Shown here piece by piece: positions 50,565 to 60,902 of a DNA stretch of 64,000 nt (its first letter is position 1; the number at the start of each line of letters is the position of its first letter). Below the pieces are notes generated by a model that ran no database searches, was not told the origin of the DNA, and saw only the letters and a list, made by a program, of their open reading frames with translations. The translations under genes and the position numbers were made by a program. The DNA comes from Phymatolithon calcareum (lineage: Eukaryota; Rhodophyta; Florideophyceae; Hapalidiales). Location of the stretch: positions 2,046,001 to 2,110,000 of the forward strand of contig OZ345371.1 of the NCBI GenBank assembly GCA_977006965.1, in the 5' to 3' direction.

Positions 50565-50653
50565 GAATTCAACCATCCATGTGATCGTTCTGTTGTACAG
50601 TAGTGGTCTGCGTAGACCACTACAACAGAATGATCACATGGATGGTTGAATTC
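50565..50653. ncRNA. pre-miRNA-like hairpin (candidate)
   Basis: A stem of about 40 bp ('gaattcaaccatccatgtga' at the base) with one mismatch and one 5-nt bulge closes on a 'tctgcgtaga' loop region. The 89-nt size and the bulge resemble a small-RNA precursor, but a foldback transposon is equally possible. It is 72 bp upstream of a TATA box. Confidence 0.35.
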
Positions 50654-50724
50654 ATTCATCCGTTCAAGTATAACGGTATGGGTGTCTAGAGTGCCGTTTC
50701 TGAAAAGACCGATAGAAGAGTCAA

Positions 50725-50733
50725 TATAAAAAG
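50725..50733 (+). promoter_or_regulatory. TATA box
   Basis: 'tataaaaag' is a consensus TATA box about 80 bp upstream of the ATG at 50809. Confidence 0.5.
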
Positions 50734-50808
50734 TGAAGTCGTACATTTATCCAAAGCACACTACAAGACCCACTCGACAACACCTAAACAAATTTCGCTC
50801 TTCCAATC

Positions 50809-51399
50809 ATGGTACTACCTATTGCGAAACCGAAGCCGAAACAAGTTGTACAGCAGCTAATGAAACTCCTTCGCGAACAGCCTCGAGATATTCTTGCACG
50901 TCAATCAGGTCGAACAAGACGAAATGTGATGTTTTGCGTCTACCTTTGTCCCAAGGGCGATCAATGCACTGAAGGAAGCGAATTTTGTTTCGAGAAGGGT
51001 ACTGGTTTTTCGAATCCGTACAATCACCTGAAGCGTTGCATCGGTGGTGGCCGTGAGGATCATCTTCTGGAAGTGTACCATGCTACGAGAGATCGTAATC
51101 TGCGCTCCGGAACTTCATTCAGTTTCAAGACCCCTATTGTCATGAAGCTCACCGAACGTGAGAAGGTGATGGATAGCTATCTGCGATTCATCATATTCAA
51201 GTCATTGCCGATCAGTTTCGTCACCGATGGAGAAGTTCGTGCATTCTCGAAGTACGACAAGGTCTTTTGCACGAATACGTTTAAGAAGGTACTGTTTGCG
51301 CTAGTGGAACTCGTTGAACGGCGTATCTCTGGAGAACTGAAAGAAACTAGGGGTGCGCTTATGCCTAGGAGAAGAGGCATGAATAAACAATTAACTTGA
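50809..51399 (+). CDS. BED-finger / hAT N-terminal-like protein (196 aa)
   Basis: ATG at 50809. A basic N-terminus is followed by a C2HC finger ('CVYLCPKG', 'FEKGTGFSNPYNHLKRCI'), then 'FIIFKSLPISFVTDGEVRAF' and 'LVELVERRISGEL', collinear with the paralogue at 9697-10320. Ends with a basic patch ('PRRRGMNKQLT'). A TATA box upstream, an uninterrupted frame and a second intact copy suggest selection. It would act as a DNA-binding protein in the nucleus or as a truncated, possibly repressing, hAT product. No catalytic domain follows. Confidence 0.6.
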   Translation: MVLPIAKPKPKQVVQQLMKLLREQPRDILARQSGRTRRNVMFCVYLCPKGDQCTEGSEFCFEKGTGFSNPYNHLKRCIGGGREDHLLEVYHATRDRNLRSGTSFSFKTPIVMKLTEREKVMDSYLRFIIFKSLPISFVTDGEVRAFSKYDKVFCTNTFKKVLFALVELVERRISGELKETRGALMPRRRGMNKQLT

Positions 51400-52224
51400 C
51401 TATTGCGGGAAGTATTCAAATTGCAATCCGAATTGCTGACTAACCGTAGTGAGCAATTGAATTGTTTAATTGCGCGACAAAAAGCAATGTCGAGCAATGG
51501 AATTGGCACTACCCCTGCACGTAGTTCTCGCCGGCATCAAAGTGGGCACCAAAAAAGGCACCCCCTTCCCAGCATGGGACGGTGCACCTATGCTTTTATT
51601 TTAACCATCGCAGATCCAGCTCTGCATTAGCGGCGCCGGCCGGAATCCAGGCTAGGATAATTACAGCTCGGCAATTGCCATGAACGCAATGAAATTGAAA
51701 ACAAGAAAAGGCAGTCTGTGATGCATGAACGCCGCCACCTCGGTCGGGTCGTCGTTCTGTCTTGGTCTCCTCGACGCGGATGTGTACCGCGTTAACAGTA
51801 GTATCGAAAGGCAACACCACAATTGAGGAAAATATTGCCGTTCCTGTTGTTGCTCTGTCTCCAGTTTCCCGTGGCTGGAGGAGAAGAAGTGCATCTAAGT
51901 TCTATTCACAAAGTGTGCTGAAATGAATCAGGAAAAGGTCCAATACATGTTTCGTACAGGATGCCTAGAGATTGGCGAAGAACTGCTTTGCATGAATGAT
52001 TTGACTTACCTTCTGAGACCGATCTGACTCTAACTGCATTTGACATGTACAAAATGGAAGGGACACGATGCCCGACAGTCGCACAGGCACAATAAGATTT
52101 TCTGGAAAGTGAAGCTTGTAAAACTTTGTCAGTAGACGAGCTCAAATGCGCGAAGGGAAAAAAGGTTATGAAGATGGATCGTTTTCGGGGGACTTCCCGC
52201 CTGAGAAGGGTATCAGAGGGAAGA
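51400..52224. other. no gene seen
   Basis: Starts with a short AATTG-rich stretch (51415-51490). ORFs 51596-51894 and 51906-52247 (minus) have no recognised motifs. Confidence 0.4.
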
Positions 52225-52420
52225 TCAAGATGCTCAAACAGTTGCAAAAGAAGAATTCGTTTCTTTCTTACAGAATCCGGTAGCTCATTTTTACACCTGA
52301 TATGCTTCTCATGAGCTTTGTGACTATCCCAGCAGAAGGACAGCGATAGGGACTTAGCATTTCGTTCTTCAAAATGGCTGTTGCCACAAGAAAACTTCTA
52401 AAATCAGTCAGGGTGCTGCG
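52225..52420. repeat. R5 dispersed repeat, copy 1
   Basis: 'gatgctcaaacagttgcaaa', 'gtttctttcttacagaatcc', 'tagctcatttttacac' and 'agcagaaggaca' match 63785-64000. Confidence 0.6.
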
Positions 52421-52429
52421 CAACAAATA

Positions 52430-52770
52430 TATAGTGTTCTTTCACGAAAAAGAATTCAAGATCAATCCAGCGAAGGGACCCGTCCCGAAAGGGGCGAGCA
52501 GGACGCAGAGAAGGCACATGGAAAGAGATGCGTTTCTCACCACTTACGATGGAACTGGCTAGGACGTATTTTTAGAATGTACGAGCGGCGCGTTGTCCAC
52601 CAGGTGCTGCTACAATGAGTCAGATCAACGCCAGAATCACTCTTTGGTGACGTACCTGGACGAGACGTGAAAGCCTTAGTCAAACTCGCTAACGATAGGA
52701 CAGAATGGAAGAAACTTAGACCCTCAAAGCGCTTCTAGTCCAATTGGGGAAAAGGCAAAATGAATGAATA
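52430..52770 (+). pseudogene. L-b LINE C-terminal tail, copy 2
   Basis: 'NWLGRIFRMYERRVVHQVLL', a stop, then 'TPESLFGDVPGRDVKALVKL' and 'DRTEWKKLRPSKRF' with a stop at about 52737. 'WLG.I.RM' and the 'DR.EW' end are typical of LINE ORF2 C-termini. Tail 'aaaatgaatgaataaaag' looks like a LINE 3' repeat tail. Confidence 0.65.
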
Positions 52771-52892
52771 AAAGTTCAATCCAAGTAAATCCAATATATG
52801 CTCGGCGTTGTGCTCTAAGGTCCTTCCCAAAAGAGGTTCTGTGTATCGTGGCAAGGTCGGTTGACAGTGCTTCTTTTCAAAATTTGATGGTC

Positions 52893-52977
52893 ATTGCGCG
52901 TACGTGGTTAACCTGCCTCCGCGGGGTGCGCACATGAGGCCAAGAGAAAGGCTCTGGGTTCGAATCCCGGGTGTGCC
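52893..52977 (+). repeat. tRNA-like sequence (possible SINE head or tRNA pseudogene)
   Basis: A perfect Pol III B box 'ggttcgaatcc' (52957-52967) sits in a T arm ('ctggg...cccgg'), with an A-box-like 'gtggttaac' about 50 nt upstream. Spacing fits a class II (Leu/Ser) tRNA, but the acceptor stem does not pair, so a functional tRNA is unlikely. Confidence 0.35.
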
Positions 52978-53055
52978 TGTTTGGGGTAATGAGTCTAACG
53001 CGGTTTTTCACGCCCAGACGAGCTTGGTTTGCTTCCAAAAATATCGAATTTTAAA

Positions 53056-54105
53056 GAGGAAATTCACTACATGGCCACCAAAAATTGGCAAAATTCACTA
53101 CATGGCCAACTCTAGCCAAATCTACTGCTCATCCGTTATGAATACGACGGCGTTCTGTAAGCACGTCGTCGTGTTCATCTGCAACGCTCAACAGAAAACA
53201 CTCCCGCACTAACACTCCGAAATCATGGAAAAGAAGAAGCTCGTGCTACAGATGGGCGACTTCGCTGGATCAAGCTTTGACGACGCTGTCAACGTCGTGA
53301 TATCCTACAACACGAAAAGCACCAGGAAAAAGTCGTCCGAGCGGAGAAGCTGTTTGTGGAGCCCGAGGTCATCGAAAATGGCGCGCTTAGCTGTGTTGTT
53401 CGCAGCGAAGAGACACCATTCTATGTGACAGTTAGTAGCGATTACCGCGCTACATGCTTTTGCCGCCTCTTTGAAGAGCCCTGAGGACATGTAGTTACGT
53501 CGTCGCTGGACTTTTGTACGCTTCCAGCCACTTGGTGCAGCATCGGGTGTCGTTCGACCTGTGGAACAAGCACTGGTTCGGGGACCTATGGATGTTCAGA
53601 ACGTGGGCCGAACAGCATGCGGGCAGCATCACGCGTGTTGCAGTCACTGGAGAACGGCTCGTACAGGATGATTTCGTGCCGTTTGACGTTGTAGCAAAGC
53701 CGTGCCGCAAGCGCAAGAAACCCTACTTGCCGTCCGAAATGAGGGCCCGTCACTGCTCCTCGTGCGGAAACACTGGTCACTTTCGCAGACATGCGGGAGA
53801 CCCAACATCCACAACGTCGTCGAGGCGAAACGAAAACACATCGGCAAAGCGGCTCAGTCCTTGATTTTCGACCTTACCGCCTGCGATGACGGAGATGCTA
53901 CTTACGACGGGGATCTAAAGTGTAGAGATTAGCACGCGCTATAAATTTTACTGCCAATAGATTGGTTTGACAAACGGATAAGTAGTAGTTTTGGCTAGAG
54001 TGAGCTATGATAGTACTCTTGGCTAGGGGTGAGTAGTAAGTTTGGCTAGAGATGGCCATGTAGTGAATTTTGCCAATTTTTGGTGGCCATGTAGTGAATT
54101 TCCTC
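53056..54105. mobile_element. MULE-B element 2 with terminal inverted repeats and 10-bp target duplication
   Basis: Ends 'gaggaaattcactacatggc' and 'ggccatgtagtgaatttcct' + c are inverted repeats of about 95 bp overall ('tactgctcatccgtt' inside). Target duplication 'gaattttaaa' at 53046-53055 and 54106-54115. The element is 1050 bp. Same family as 47353-48304. Confidence 0.88.
53225..53930 (+). pseudogene. MULE-B transposase C-terminal fragment (SWIM and zinc knuckle)
   Basis: 'DYRATCFCRLFEEP' (CxC of a SWIM finger) is followed by a stop and frame change. A second frame from about 53500 gives 'VSFDLWNKHWFGDLWMF' and 'PCRKRKKPYLPSEMRARHCS', with the zinc knuckle 'CSSCGNTGHFRRHAG' whose last ligand is His or lost. 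The basic-region-plus-knuckle end is characteristic of MULE transposases. N-terminal and DDE parts are absent. Confidence 0.75.
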
Positions 54106-54115
54106 GAATTTTAAA

Positions 54116-55066
54116 GGACCCTTGCAACCTGCTATATTGCAAGCAAAATCCTAAGGGGTCTTTAATTTTGGATATATTTATGATGGCATGGATTGCAGGA
54201 ACAACTGCATAAATGAACTTTTATCTCAGCTTTCACTTCTGTGCAAGTCCATGTGTGCTACAAATTCCAAACGAGGAAGAAGAAAAATCATGGGTCCGTC
54301 TTCGTTTTTGGCGAGACTCTCCCTAATGGCGCATGGGCGCTTATTCTGGGCGAGGACTTGTCTAAAGAGCACCGAGAGCGGCGGCTGCAATGTCAGTATG
54401 CCACGTTTTGTAAACCCTACTGAAAGCGACTTTTTCGGGCCCTGATTCAGCGATATGATGCACCTCCTTAGTTGCAATACCTCTAATGTTGCAATCAATG
54501 TGCCTTTACCGCCGTGTTGCAGTACGGGAGGTTGTACTTTATAAAGAAAAGAGTCCAGCATTCTGGCCGTGCACATAGACTCGCGAAACGTGGAACCACC
54601 GCAGTTGCTTTTGGGTGGAATCATCTCCTGACGAGCGGCCGGAGAGAAGAAGCGTGAATACAATTATGATACGTAGCAGGGTGAAAATAGAAGCACTGCT
54701 TGCAAGCCCCATATGATATGGGGAAAAAGCATTCATTACAGTATTATTATTGCGTGTACGCAACATAAGTTGCGTATATGTTGCGCATATGATTTTCTTG
54801 AAGAAAAGATAATATCTCATATATTCGAACAGGGTATACCGCAAGAACTTTCAATTCATGTCCATCCTGTATTTTTGCCGCAAAAAAGAAGACGTTTTTT
54901 CTTTGTAAAATATTCTCATGAATCTGTGAAAAAACGAGTTCTTCCCTCGCGAATTGAGCTTAAGTTCATTTTCATAAATAAATCTTCCTCTTATTTAATC
55001 ATAAAAACTTCTAGAAATCTGAACATCTCCCCTTCAGAAGTTTTCGAACGGGTTTCTAAAAACGTC
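54116..55066. other. no gene seen
   Basis: Overlapping ORFs on both strands (54226-54663 minus, 54713-55090 plus) without motifs. Probably the 3' flank of the DCR gene that follows. Confidence 0.4.
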
Positions 55067-56245
55067 TCATGCATCCTCAGGATGCCATGAAAATCTTTCT
55101 TCTCGTGAAAAACTCCCACTTCTTCTTGCATCTTGTTGCTCTCCAATAACTTCGTATCGCTTCAACGCTGTGACGAAAACACCAACCACACCAGCAATGG
55201 AGCCAACAACTCCGAATACAATGCCGACAATTTCCCAAGCAGAAAGTGTCTTATCTTTCTCTGAACCCGTTGCAGAAACAGCCGGCACATTCCCTGATTT
55301 CGCTCCCCGTTTATCCATAGCCTTGCTTCCATCTTCTTCCGTCGATTTCCGCCGAATGGGACGTGGCGAAGGTGTGTAATCGCCGACCTGTGGAGGGGAC
55401 GATGAACTGACAACAGGGGCAGGAGACACCACCTCTGAACGCGGCGGCGGTGTAGAATTGACACCATGAGGAGACGCCACCTCCGTACTGTTCGCATTGC
55501 AACCCACTGTTTGCAAATCTTTGTTGCCCGGTTTTGTGGGCCACGATGTTCCGTGAGAATCTACGCACGTCACTCTCAGAGAAGAAGTGTCAAGAAACTT
55601 TTTTGTGCACTCACAGGAACGACCCAGTCTGCATTCACCAGGCGGACATTGCGCGCAAAAATCCTTCTGCGGCTCGGAAATAGGAACGGGAAGGAGACAG
55701 CGATCGCTGAGCGCATTGCATGCTTCAAGTTCTTCTGCTGTCATTTCGCAACACGCTCGTCTGGAACAACTGGAAGGTATTACTCTTATCCCTCTTTCTC
55801 TCAGGCATTTCCGTCTTGTGTTGTCGAACATGCCGATTGAACTAGGCCATACGCTGCCGTGAGACGCTCGACAGCTCACACGCATCGGTTTAGAGGTATA
55901 GAAACTTGTGGTGCACACACATGTGCTCCCAATTCGACACTGCCCCGAGGGACAAGCGTTGCAATACCATCTCGGAGTGAAAGATATTGTATTGTCTTTC
56001 ACGCAAGTCGCATTGTAGCTCGCACAAGAACGCAATGCATCCTCGGTCATTGCGCAGCATGTTGGTCGACCAGCTCGTCTGCAGTGCTTTGGAATTTTCA
56101 CCTTTCTTGTCGTCGCGGGCAGATGACTCTGTGTAGTAGGGGATGCAAGTGTGTCTCGGAGTGGGTTTGCATTTGCAGCGCGCACGTTATTTCGGTGCGT
56201 ATGCGCGAGGAAGTTGAGGAGAATGCGGGTGAGCACACCCTTCAT
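55067..56245 (-). CDS. DCR family membrane protein, intact, most divergent (DCR5, 392 aa)
   Basis: ATG at 56245 ('MKGVLTRILLNFLAHTHRNN'). The Cys repeats begin 'CRRAGRPTCCAMTEDALRSC' and 'CSRRACCEMTAEELEACNAL' and keep the C-x2-C-x2-G-x-CR core ('CNACPSGQCRIGSTCVCT', 'CAQCPPGECRLGRSCECT'). The stalk is longer and rich in Pro/Ser/Val ('PPPRSEVVSPAPVVSSSSPP'). The membrane span is 'WEIVGIVFGVVGSIAGVVGV' and the tail 'LKRYEVIGEQQDARRSG'. Stop GAT-GCA-TGA equals the original DCR4 end. The stalk varies most and the Cys repeats and span least, as expected for a surface protein under constraint. Function unknown. Confidence 0.85.
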   Translation of the reverse strand: MKGVLTRILLNFLAHTHRNNVRAANANPLRDTLASPTTQSHLPATTRKVKIPKHCRRAGRPTCCAMTEDALRSCASYNATCVKDNTISFTPRWYCNACPSGQCRIGSTCVCTTSFYTSKPMRVSCRASHGSVWPSSIGMFDNTRRKCLRERGIRVIPSSCSRRACCEMTAEELEACNALSDRCLLPVPISEPQKDFCAQCPPGECRLGRSCECTKKFLDTSSLRVTCVDSHGTSWPTKPGNKDLQTVGCNANSTEVASPHGVNSTPPPRSEVVSPAPVVSSSSPPQVGDYTPSPRPIRRKSTEEDGSKAMDKRGAKSGNVPAVSATGSEKDKTLSAWEIVGIVFGVVGSIAGVVGVFVTALKRYEVIGEQQDARRSGSFSREERFSWHPEDA

Positions 56246-56460
56246 GTTGCCAGCTAAGGGTACGGCTGGAGCGCAATGCGACCTTGAGATGGCTGGGGAG
56301 CTCTATTGACGGCATGTATCGTTGTTGACTGAATTTCTACCACTCTCGAGTTTATCGTTCATGTTGGGGCAAAAATTTCTTCATCTCGAATTGTCTCGCT
56401 GGAAAATGTGTATATGGAACTGAGATACATAGAATGATTATCCTACTATATGCAATAGAT

Positions 56461-56490
56461 GATCGGATGACCATTCACCGTTCGGTGTGC
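56461..56490 (-). promoter_or_regulatory. conserved DCR upstream element
   Basis: 'gatcggatgaccattcaccg' lies about 216 bp upstream of the DCR5 ATG, the same place as in DCR1 and DCR4. Confidence 0.5.
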
Positions 56491-56900
56491 CGCCTACGGT
56501 CCTGGAGATGCAAAAAAGCGAATGAATTTCTCCCCGTTTCCTCCGACAATAAGAAGGCAACAAAGATTTGGAGAAGATTTCTGAACAGCAGGTGCTGGTT
56601 TCCCAAAATCACGCTCCAGCAGCACGTGTAGGGACTCCGCGTCGTGTCCCAATAGTGGTGACGAAAAGTGGGATGAACAATTGGGCGCGTCACGAAGAAT
56701 TTCTTGCACTATATCCATGCAAGGAACAGCCGAGATGAAACGGCGTTCAAAATGCGGGGCTTGAAACACTATCAAATCCGTTCTTTTCCGTGTTTGGAAA
56801 ATTGTCCCAATAGAATAGAAAATTGCTAAATATAACTTGACTCTCGCGTCTTCACGTCGGCCTCTTGTCTTCAGCCCGAGCGGCCCTGACTGAACCACAC
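56491..56900 (-). other. conserved sequence upstream of DCR5, possible ORF remnant
   Basis: Aligns with 27430-27930 upstream of DCR4 ('YWDTTRSPY' versus 'YWDATWRPC', 'aagatttctg.a.agcagg'). A continuous minus ORF 56494-56898 exists here but its frame is not the one conserved across the pair. Confidence 0.3.
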
Positions 56901-56941
56901 TGGGCGGAGATAGCCAAGAACTTTGTTCAGGTACTCTCTAA

Positions 56942-57155
56942 TGTCGGAGTACGGACGACGATGTCTCCGGCGTGTGAATCCGCTTACTAACGGGCGCTAA
57001 CGCGTGAACCGAAAAAAGAGCTTGATCTTGTACAGGACATCACAGGCTTGATTTCGAACAAGGAATGCAGATTAGAACAGGGACAGTAGCTTTGGATAGG
57101 GATTGGAAACGGACGGGACCTGCAAATGCAAACGGTAAACGTCAGTCGTCGGACT
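56942..57155 (+). repeat. R6 element, solo arm
   Basis: 'atgtcggagtacggacgacg', 'cgcttactaacgggcgctaa', 'ttagaacagggacagtagc' and 'ggacgggacctgcaaatgca' match the arms of 48771-49490. Confidence 0.65.
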
Positions 57156-57237
57156 GCTAACTGGTTCTCCCCTTGCTCGCGACGTCAGGTACGGTAACTC
57201 GCCTTCCGCTATAGGCGCAAGTAGGTTCTTCATCGAT

Positions 57238-57940
57238 GTGGTGGATGGGTTGAATGAACAAGGGGTTTACCTTGAGGAAACAGAATGGAATGACGTAAAT
57301 GATGATAATGATGCTCCTCTAAATCGGCGCTGCCAAACTCCTAAAGTAACCTTACAGTCAATTCTTGATAAATGGATGTCCATTGTGGAATGGTCTGATA
57401 TCCAGATACCAAGGATATTCTGGATGCGAATTTGTGTGTAGGGTCGAAAGCCGGAAATGAAGGCGACATGGATTACATATGACCCATGTCCGGCAGTTTG
57501 GCAGTCATATGCGCGTCGTTGAAGGATATTTTGGGTGCTCGGCAAAGAAACCAATGTTAGAATTTGAGCAACCTTGTTCGCGGCTTGGAAAAGCGCCCAC
57601 GTGTTGAATTTGCTTCGTGAAACCGACTCAAAAATGTTTACAAATTTCATGCATGCACCGTGACGATATTCAGATATCGAATATTCTAAGAACCTTAAAA
57701 TGTAGATAAATTTGTGCCTATACCGAATTCGTGGAAGCCACCTGTTGTTCCAAAATCCGAGGAAGATCCAGTTAACGAAGTTAACAAGCCAAGACTCAAC
57801 TAGTGTGTACACCCAGTTGAGATCAATTGAATCGCAAGACTCAACTGTTGTGCTCAAGTCAGTCTCGAGTGGAAGCAGCTGGAGGTCCACTTTTACTCAT
57901 CGAACCGAAAACAAACATCGCCAAAAGTGCGGCATCTAAG
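57238..57940 (+). repeat. R7 repeat, longer copy
   Basis: Begins with an ORF 'MVDGLNEQGVYLEETEWNDV' (57238-57441) and ends with 'tgtgctcaagtcagtctcga' and 'aaaacaaacatcgccaaaag'. The start and end match 49491-49715, which lacks the middle. A long minus frame (57267-57890) has no motifs. Unclassified element. Confidence 0.5.
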
Positions 57941-58385
57941 CCCATAAATCCGCACCTGGAACAAGCACTGTAGTATGATAGTCAGATCTCTACCACTTTC
58001 CGCCGTCTTCTTTCTCTTCTGGATCGATCTTTTTTTTCAAATGGCCTGACTGTGGTCCTTGTCCTCATCCCGCGCTCGTGACAAAGAGCAATATCATCCG
58101 CAATACAGCAGGTCCGTATCCATTGGCATGCGACTCATTTTAGGCCGTGGCGCATATATGCGCTACGGCCAAAATTGAAATTCGGCGCCACTCCGGAATC
58201 CTCCGTGCCTGTCGCAAAATGGCAATGAACATTTCAGAACAAAAGAAGAGTTTATTACTATTCGCGCGCTCAGTATTGTAGAACCTCACGCAAGGTCCAC
58301 GTGCTGTTCATGAATGTCGTCGCACACCAGTTAGTCTTAGTGATCCGTTATGATCGCTGGTTTCCCACACGTGGACCGGGCATGG
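57941..58385. other. no gene seen
   Basis: Spacer with no recognisable features. Confidence 0.4.
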
Positions 58386-58745
58386 CCAGGGATAGTACCA
58401 ATATTATTGTTATTTATTGGGGCACATGATGCAATAGGAATTGCAATACCAATAATGCAAGGTTGAAGGCAATAGGAATTGCAATATCTTACCATTCTTC
58501 CAATATCAATTGCAATAACAGAATCTAATTCAGGTCCTCCTGCGCCATGTCTTCACTCGCGCATTCGGCGATCTTGCCAGCGCAGAGGAGGGCAAGGGTG
58601 TACCCTGATTTTCGATCATATGCCATTACTTTTTGCAATAACTATTGCAATAAGCACCTCTCAGGGCAATTAAGACGTTATTGCAATTTATTGCAATAAA
58701 TTGCAGTAAAAAAAATAAAAATAATATTGGTACCAAGCGTGGGCA
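58386..58745. mobile_element. TTGCAATA-rich MITE, copy 1
   Basis: Ends 'taccaatattattgttattt' and 'aaaaataatattggta' are terminal inverted repeats. The interior has more than ten 'ttgcaat' or 'attgcaa' words. The inverted copy at 60570-60902 shares the whole length, including 'gaatctaattcaggtcctcc' and 'gagggcaagggtgtaccctg'. Confidence 0.7.
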
Positions 58746-59439
58746 TGGCGAAACGCTGACACCGGCCACTTCTCTCTGTGCGCTCCCGAAGGAGCACTGA
58801 GCTCACCAAGACTTGTTGATATTCCTTCCGACTGCCTTCCGACTCAATGTTGTGTTCGGGTGCTGTCGTATTTATACCATTCCGAATCTGGTCATCAGCG
58901 CTGGAGTATGAAGCGGCGCTCATCCAGAGCCAGTTAGACTGTCTCCGAATTTGCTGTCTCGTCATGAGAAACAGGGGGAAGTGTGAGAAACGGAGCCACC
59001 TGAGAACCGTTGTTTCTTGTCTTCTCGACAGTGATTATCCCAGACCTCGAATTTGCGGCAATGCCGACTGTTACATGACGCATGTCTGCTTCAAGAAGAA
59101 TAAGACCTGCTATGCCTCTAGAAAAATACCCACACGGGTGGTCGGTGAATCCGTACGAACCAAGGAAACATCAGTGACAGGTCTCCCAGACTGCTGCATT
59201 TTCCAAGTCCAAAGTGAACGGTACGGTTTAGGTCGTACTCGTGGAGGAAAATCAATGATCGTGCATTAATTCACGTCGCGTATCGTGGGTCCTACTTTAG
59301 TTCGGCATCCTGTGAAAAAGACTACGGTTAAAACAGTCAAGATTGCCAACGTCAAGGCAGGGAACTCTAGCCATGATATTCCGGAAGCTCACCAGCTTGA
59401 AGAGAACCAATACCGTTAAAGACGAGGAAGAAGTATGAG
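58746..59439. other. no confident gene
   Basis: A plus-strand ORF with first ATG near 58964 ('MRNRGKCEKRSHLRTVVSCL') contains eight or so Cys and ends at 59269. It has no resemblance to the DCR repeats and is not recognised. Confidence 0.3.
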
Positions 59440-59530
59440 TTTTCATTTTTAAAAAGTTACCAACTCATCTCAGATGATTGGGGCAACGTTGCGAAGGCCA
59501 TAGAGTCACGGAGAGTGTCTTGGTTAAATG
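59440..59530 (-). repeat. R1 fragment
   Basis: 'catttttaaaaagttaccaa', 'ctcatctcagatgattgggg' and 'caacgttgcgaaggcca' match the R1 3' region with several changes. Confidence 0.55.
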
Positions 59531-59989
59531 TTTGCAAGGTCGGGTGAGACCGGACCTGGTGGAGTATCGAAACGTACCTCTGGCTCATGCCTAGTTCTTG
59601 AGGGGGAAAAAGTTCCCCTTTATTGGATCACGCGTAGTCGACGGCAAGTGGATCGGATGACTTCATTTTTGGGCCACAGCCTTGGCCGCTTGAAACATGG
59701 CGCACGGAGGTGCCTGCGGATGCTATAGACTTATAGCAGGGAGCCCTCTATTGCTACGGGGGACTGGAACGCAAGGCATAAAACATGGGACAGGAAAACC
59801 AACCAAAGGAGCACCTTTCTGCTGCAATGGTCAGAAAACAACTGATGGGTTCCCCATCACGAAAGAGCGAGCACGTGCATTACGTACAACGGCGAAAGCA
59901 ATATCGAGTTCTTTCTCAGCAAGCGGCTGAACCCGGGATCGGTCACATCGCCGAACGGCCCCTGGGAAGGTAACCTCCAGCATAGGCCT

Positions 59990-60360
59990 GGTTAAAATCC
60001 CGGCCGACAAGCCGAATGAACTCCCAGGAGTGTGTCGTATAAGGGACAGAACTGCGCGGTTGAGATGCATGAGATTTCTTTTCAACAGAGCTCCTTTGTG
60101 GAGAAAATCAGTTTTAGCGAAGAACTTTGGGCCCGGTGCTGTGGTCGAGCTCGATGTGCTCCAACGCACACTACGGTGCATGAAGATGGACCAAGAAACA
60201 GAATATGAATGCAAAAGACTCACTCGAGCCCTCAAAGGGAGAGAAATTCGGATTAAGGAGATATTAGGAGGCTAGTAGAGACATGAATGTGGAAGACAGC
60301 GAGAAGCTGCCCTCTTCATCAAATTGAGGTTTTTGGAGCTTTTAAAATAAATCAACATAT
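59990..60360 (+). pseudogene. L-a LINE 3' end fragment
   Basis: 'VCRIRDRTARLRCMRFLFNR', 'APLWRKSVLAKNFG', 'VVELDVLQRTLR', 'ECKRLTRALKGREIRIKEIL', stop at 60275, then a 3' UTR with 'ggagcttttaaaataaatca'. Same family as 61527-61866 and 61867-63344. No RT motifs. Confidence 0.75.
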
Positions 60361-60569
60361 TACCCCCTGACGCAATCAGGACACAAGACTGGATTGCATG
60401 GATAAGATAATTGATAGATTTAGGGTATTGTAAAAGGCTATAAAAGCCAGCCCTTCCACCCTCTCAGTGAAAGGGAGAGGCATCGGGCTTTTGAGAAGCA
60501 TGTGTTTTGATTGAGGACTGGCTATTTGCTTGCAAACAAGGCGCGATCAACACGCCAAGTTACCCGAGT
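60361..60569. other. no gene seen; TATA-like word
   Basis: 'ggctataaaagcc' (60437-60449) is a good TATA word after an L-a 3' end, as at 17266. It may be the promoter of an adjacent truncated element. No coding sequence. Confidence 0.35.
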
Positions 60570-60902
60570 CCACGCTTGCTACCAATATTATTTTTATTTT
60601 TTTTACTGCAATTTATTGCAATAAAGTCTTAATTGCCCTGAGAGGTGCTTATTGCAATAATTATTGCAAAAAGTAATGGCATATGATCGAAATCAAGGTA
60701 CACCCTTGCCCTCCTCTGCGCTGGCAAGAAGACATGGCGCAGGAGGACCTGAATTAGATTCTGTTATTGCAATTGATATTGGAAGAATGGTCAGATATTG
60801 CAATAGCTATTGCCTTCAACCTTGCATTATTGGTATTGCAATTGCTATTGCATCATGTGCCCCAATAAATAACAATAATATTGGTACTATCCCTGCCCGA
60901 GT
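60570..60902. mobile_element. TTGCAATA-rich MITE, copy 2 (inverted)
   Basis: Inverted copy of 58386-58745, differing by small indels. It directly adjoins the GMC pseudogene fragment, so insertion into or truncation of that fragment is likely. Confidence 0.7.

Noticed and set aside
52893-52977. Functional tRNA gene
   Set aside because: B box and T arm are good but the acceptor stem does not pair and the anticodon arm is unclear.
57267-57890. 207-codon minus-strand ORF as a gene
   Set aside because: No ATG near its start, no motifs, and it lies inside the R7 repeat whose second copy deletes its middle.
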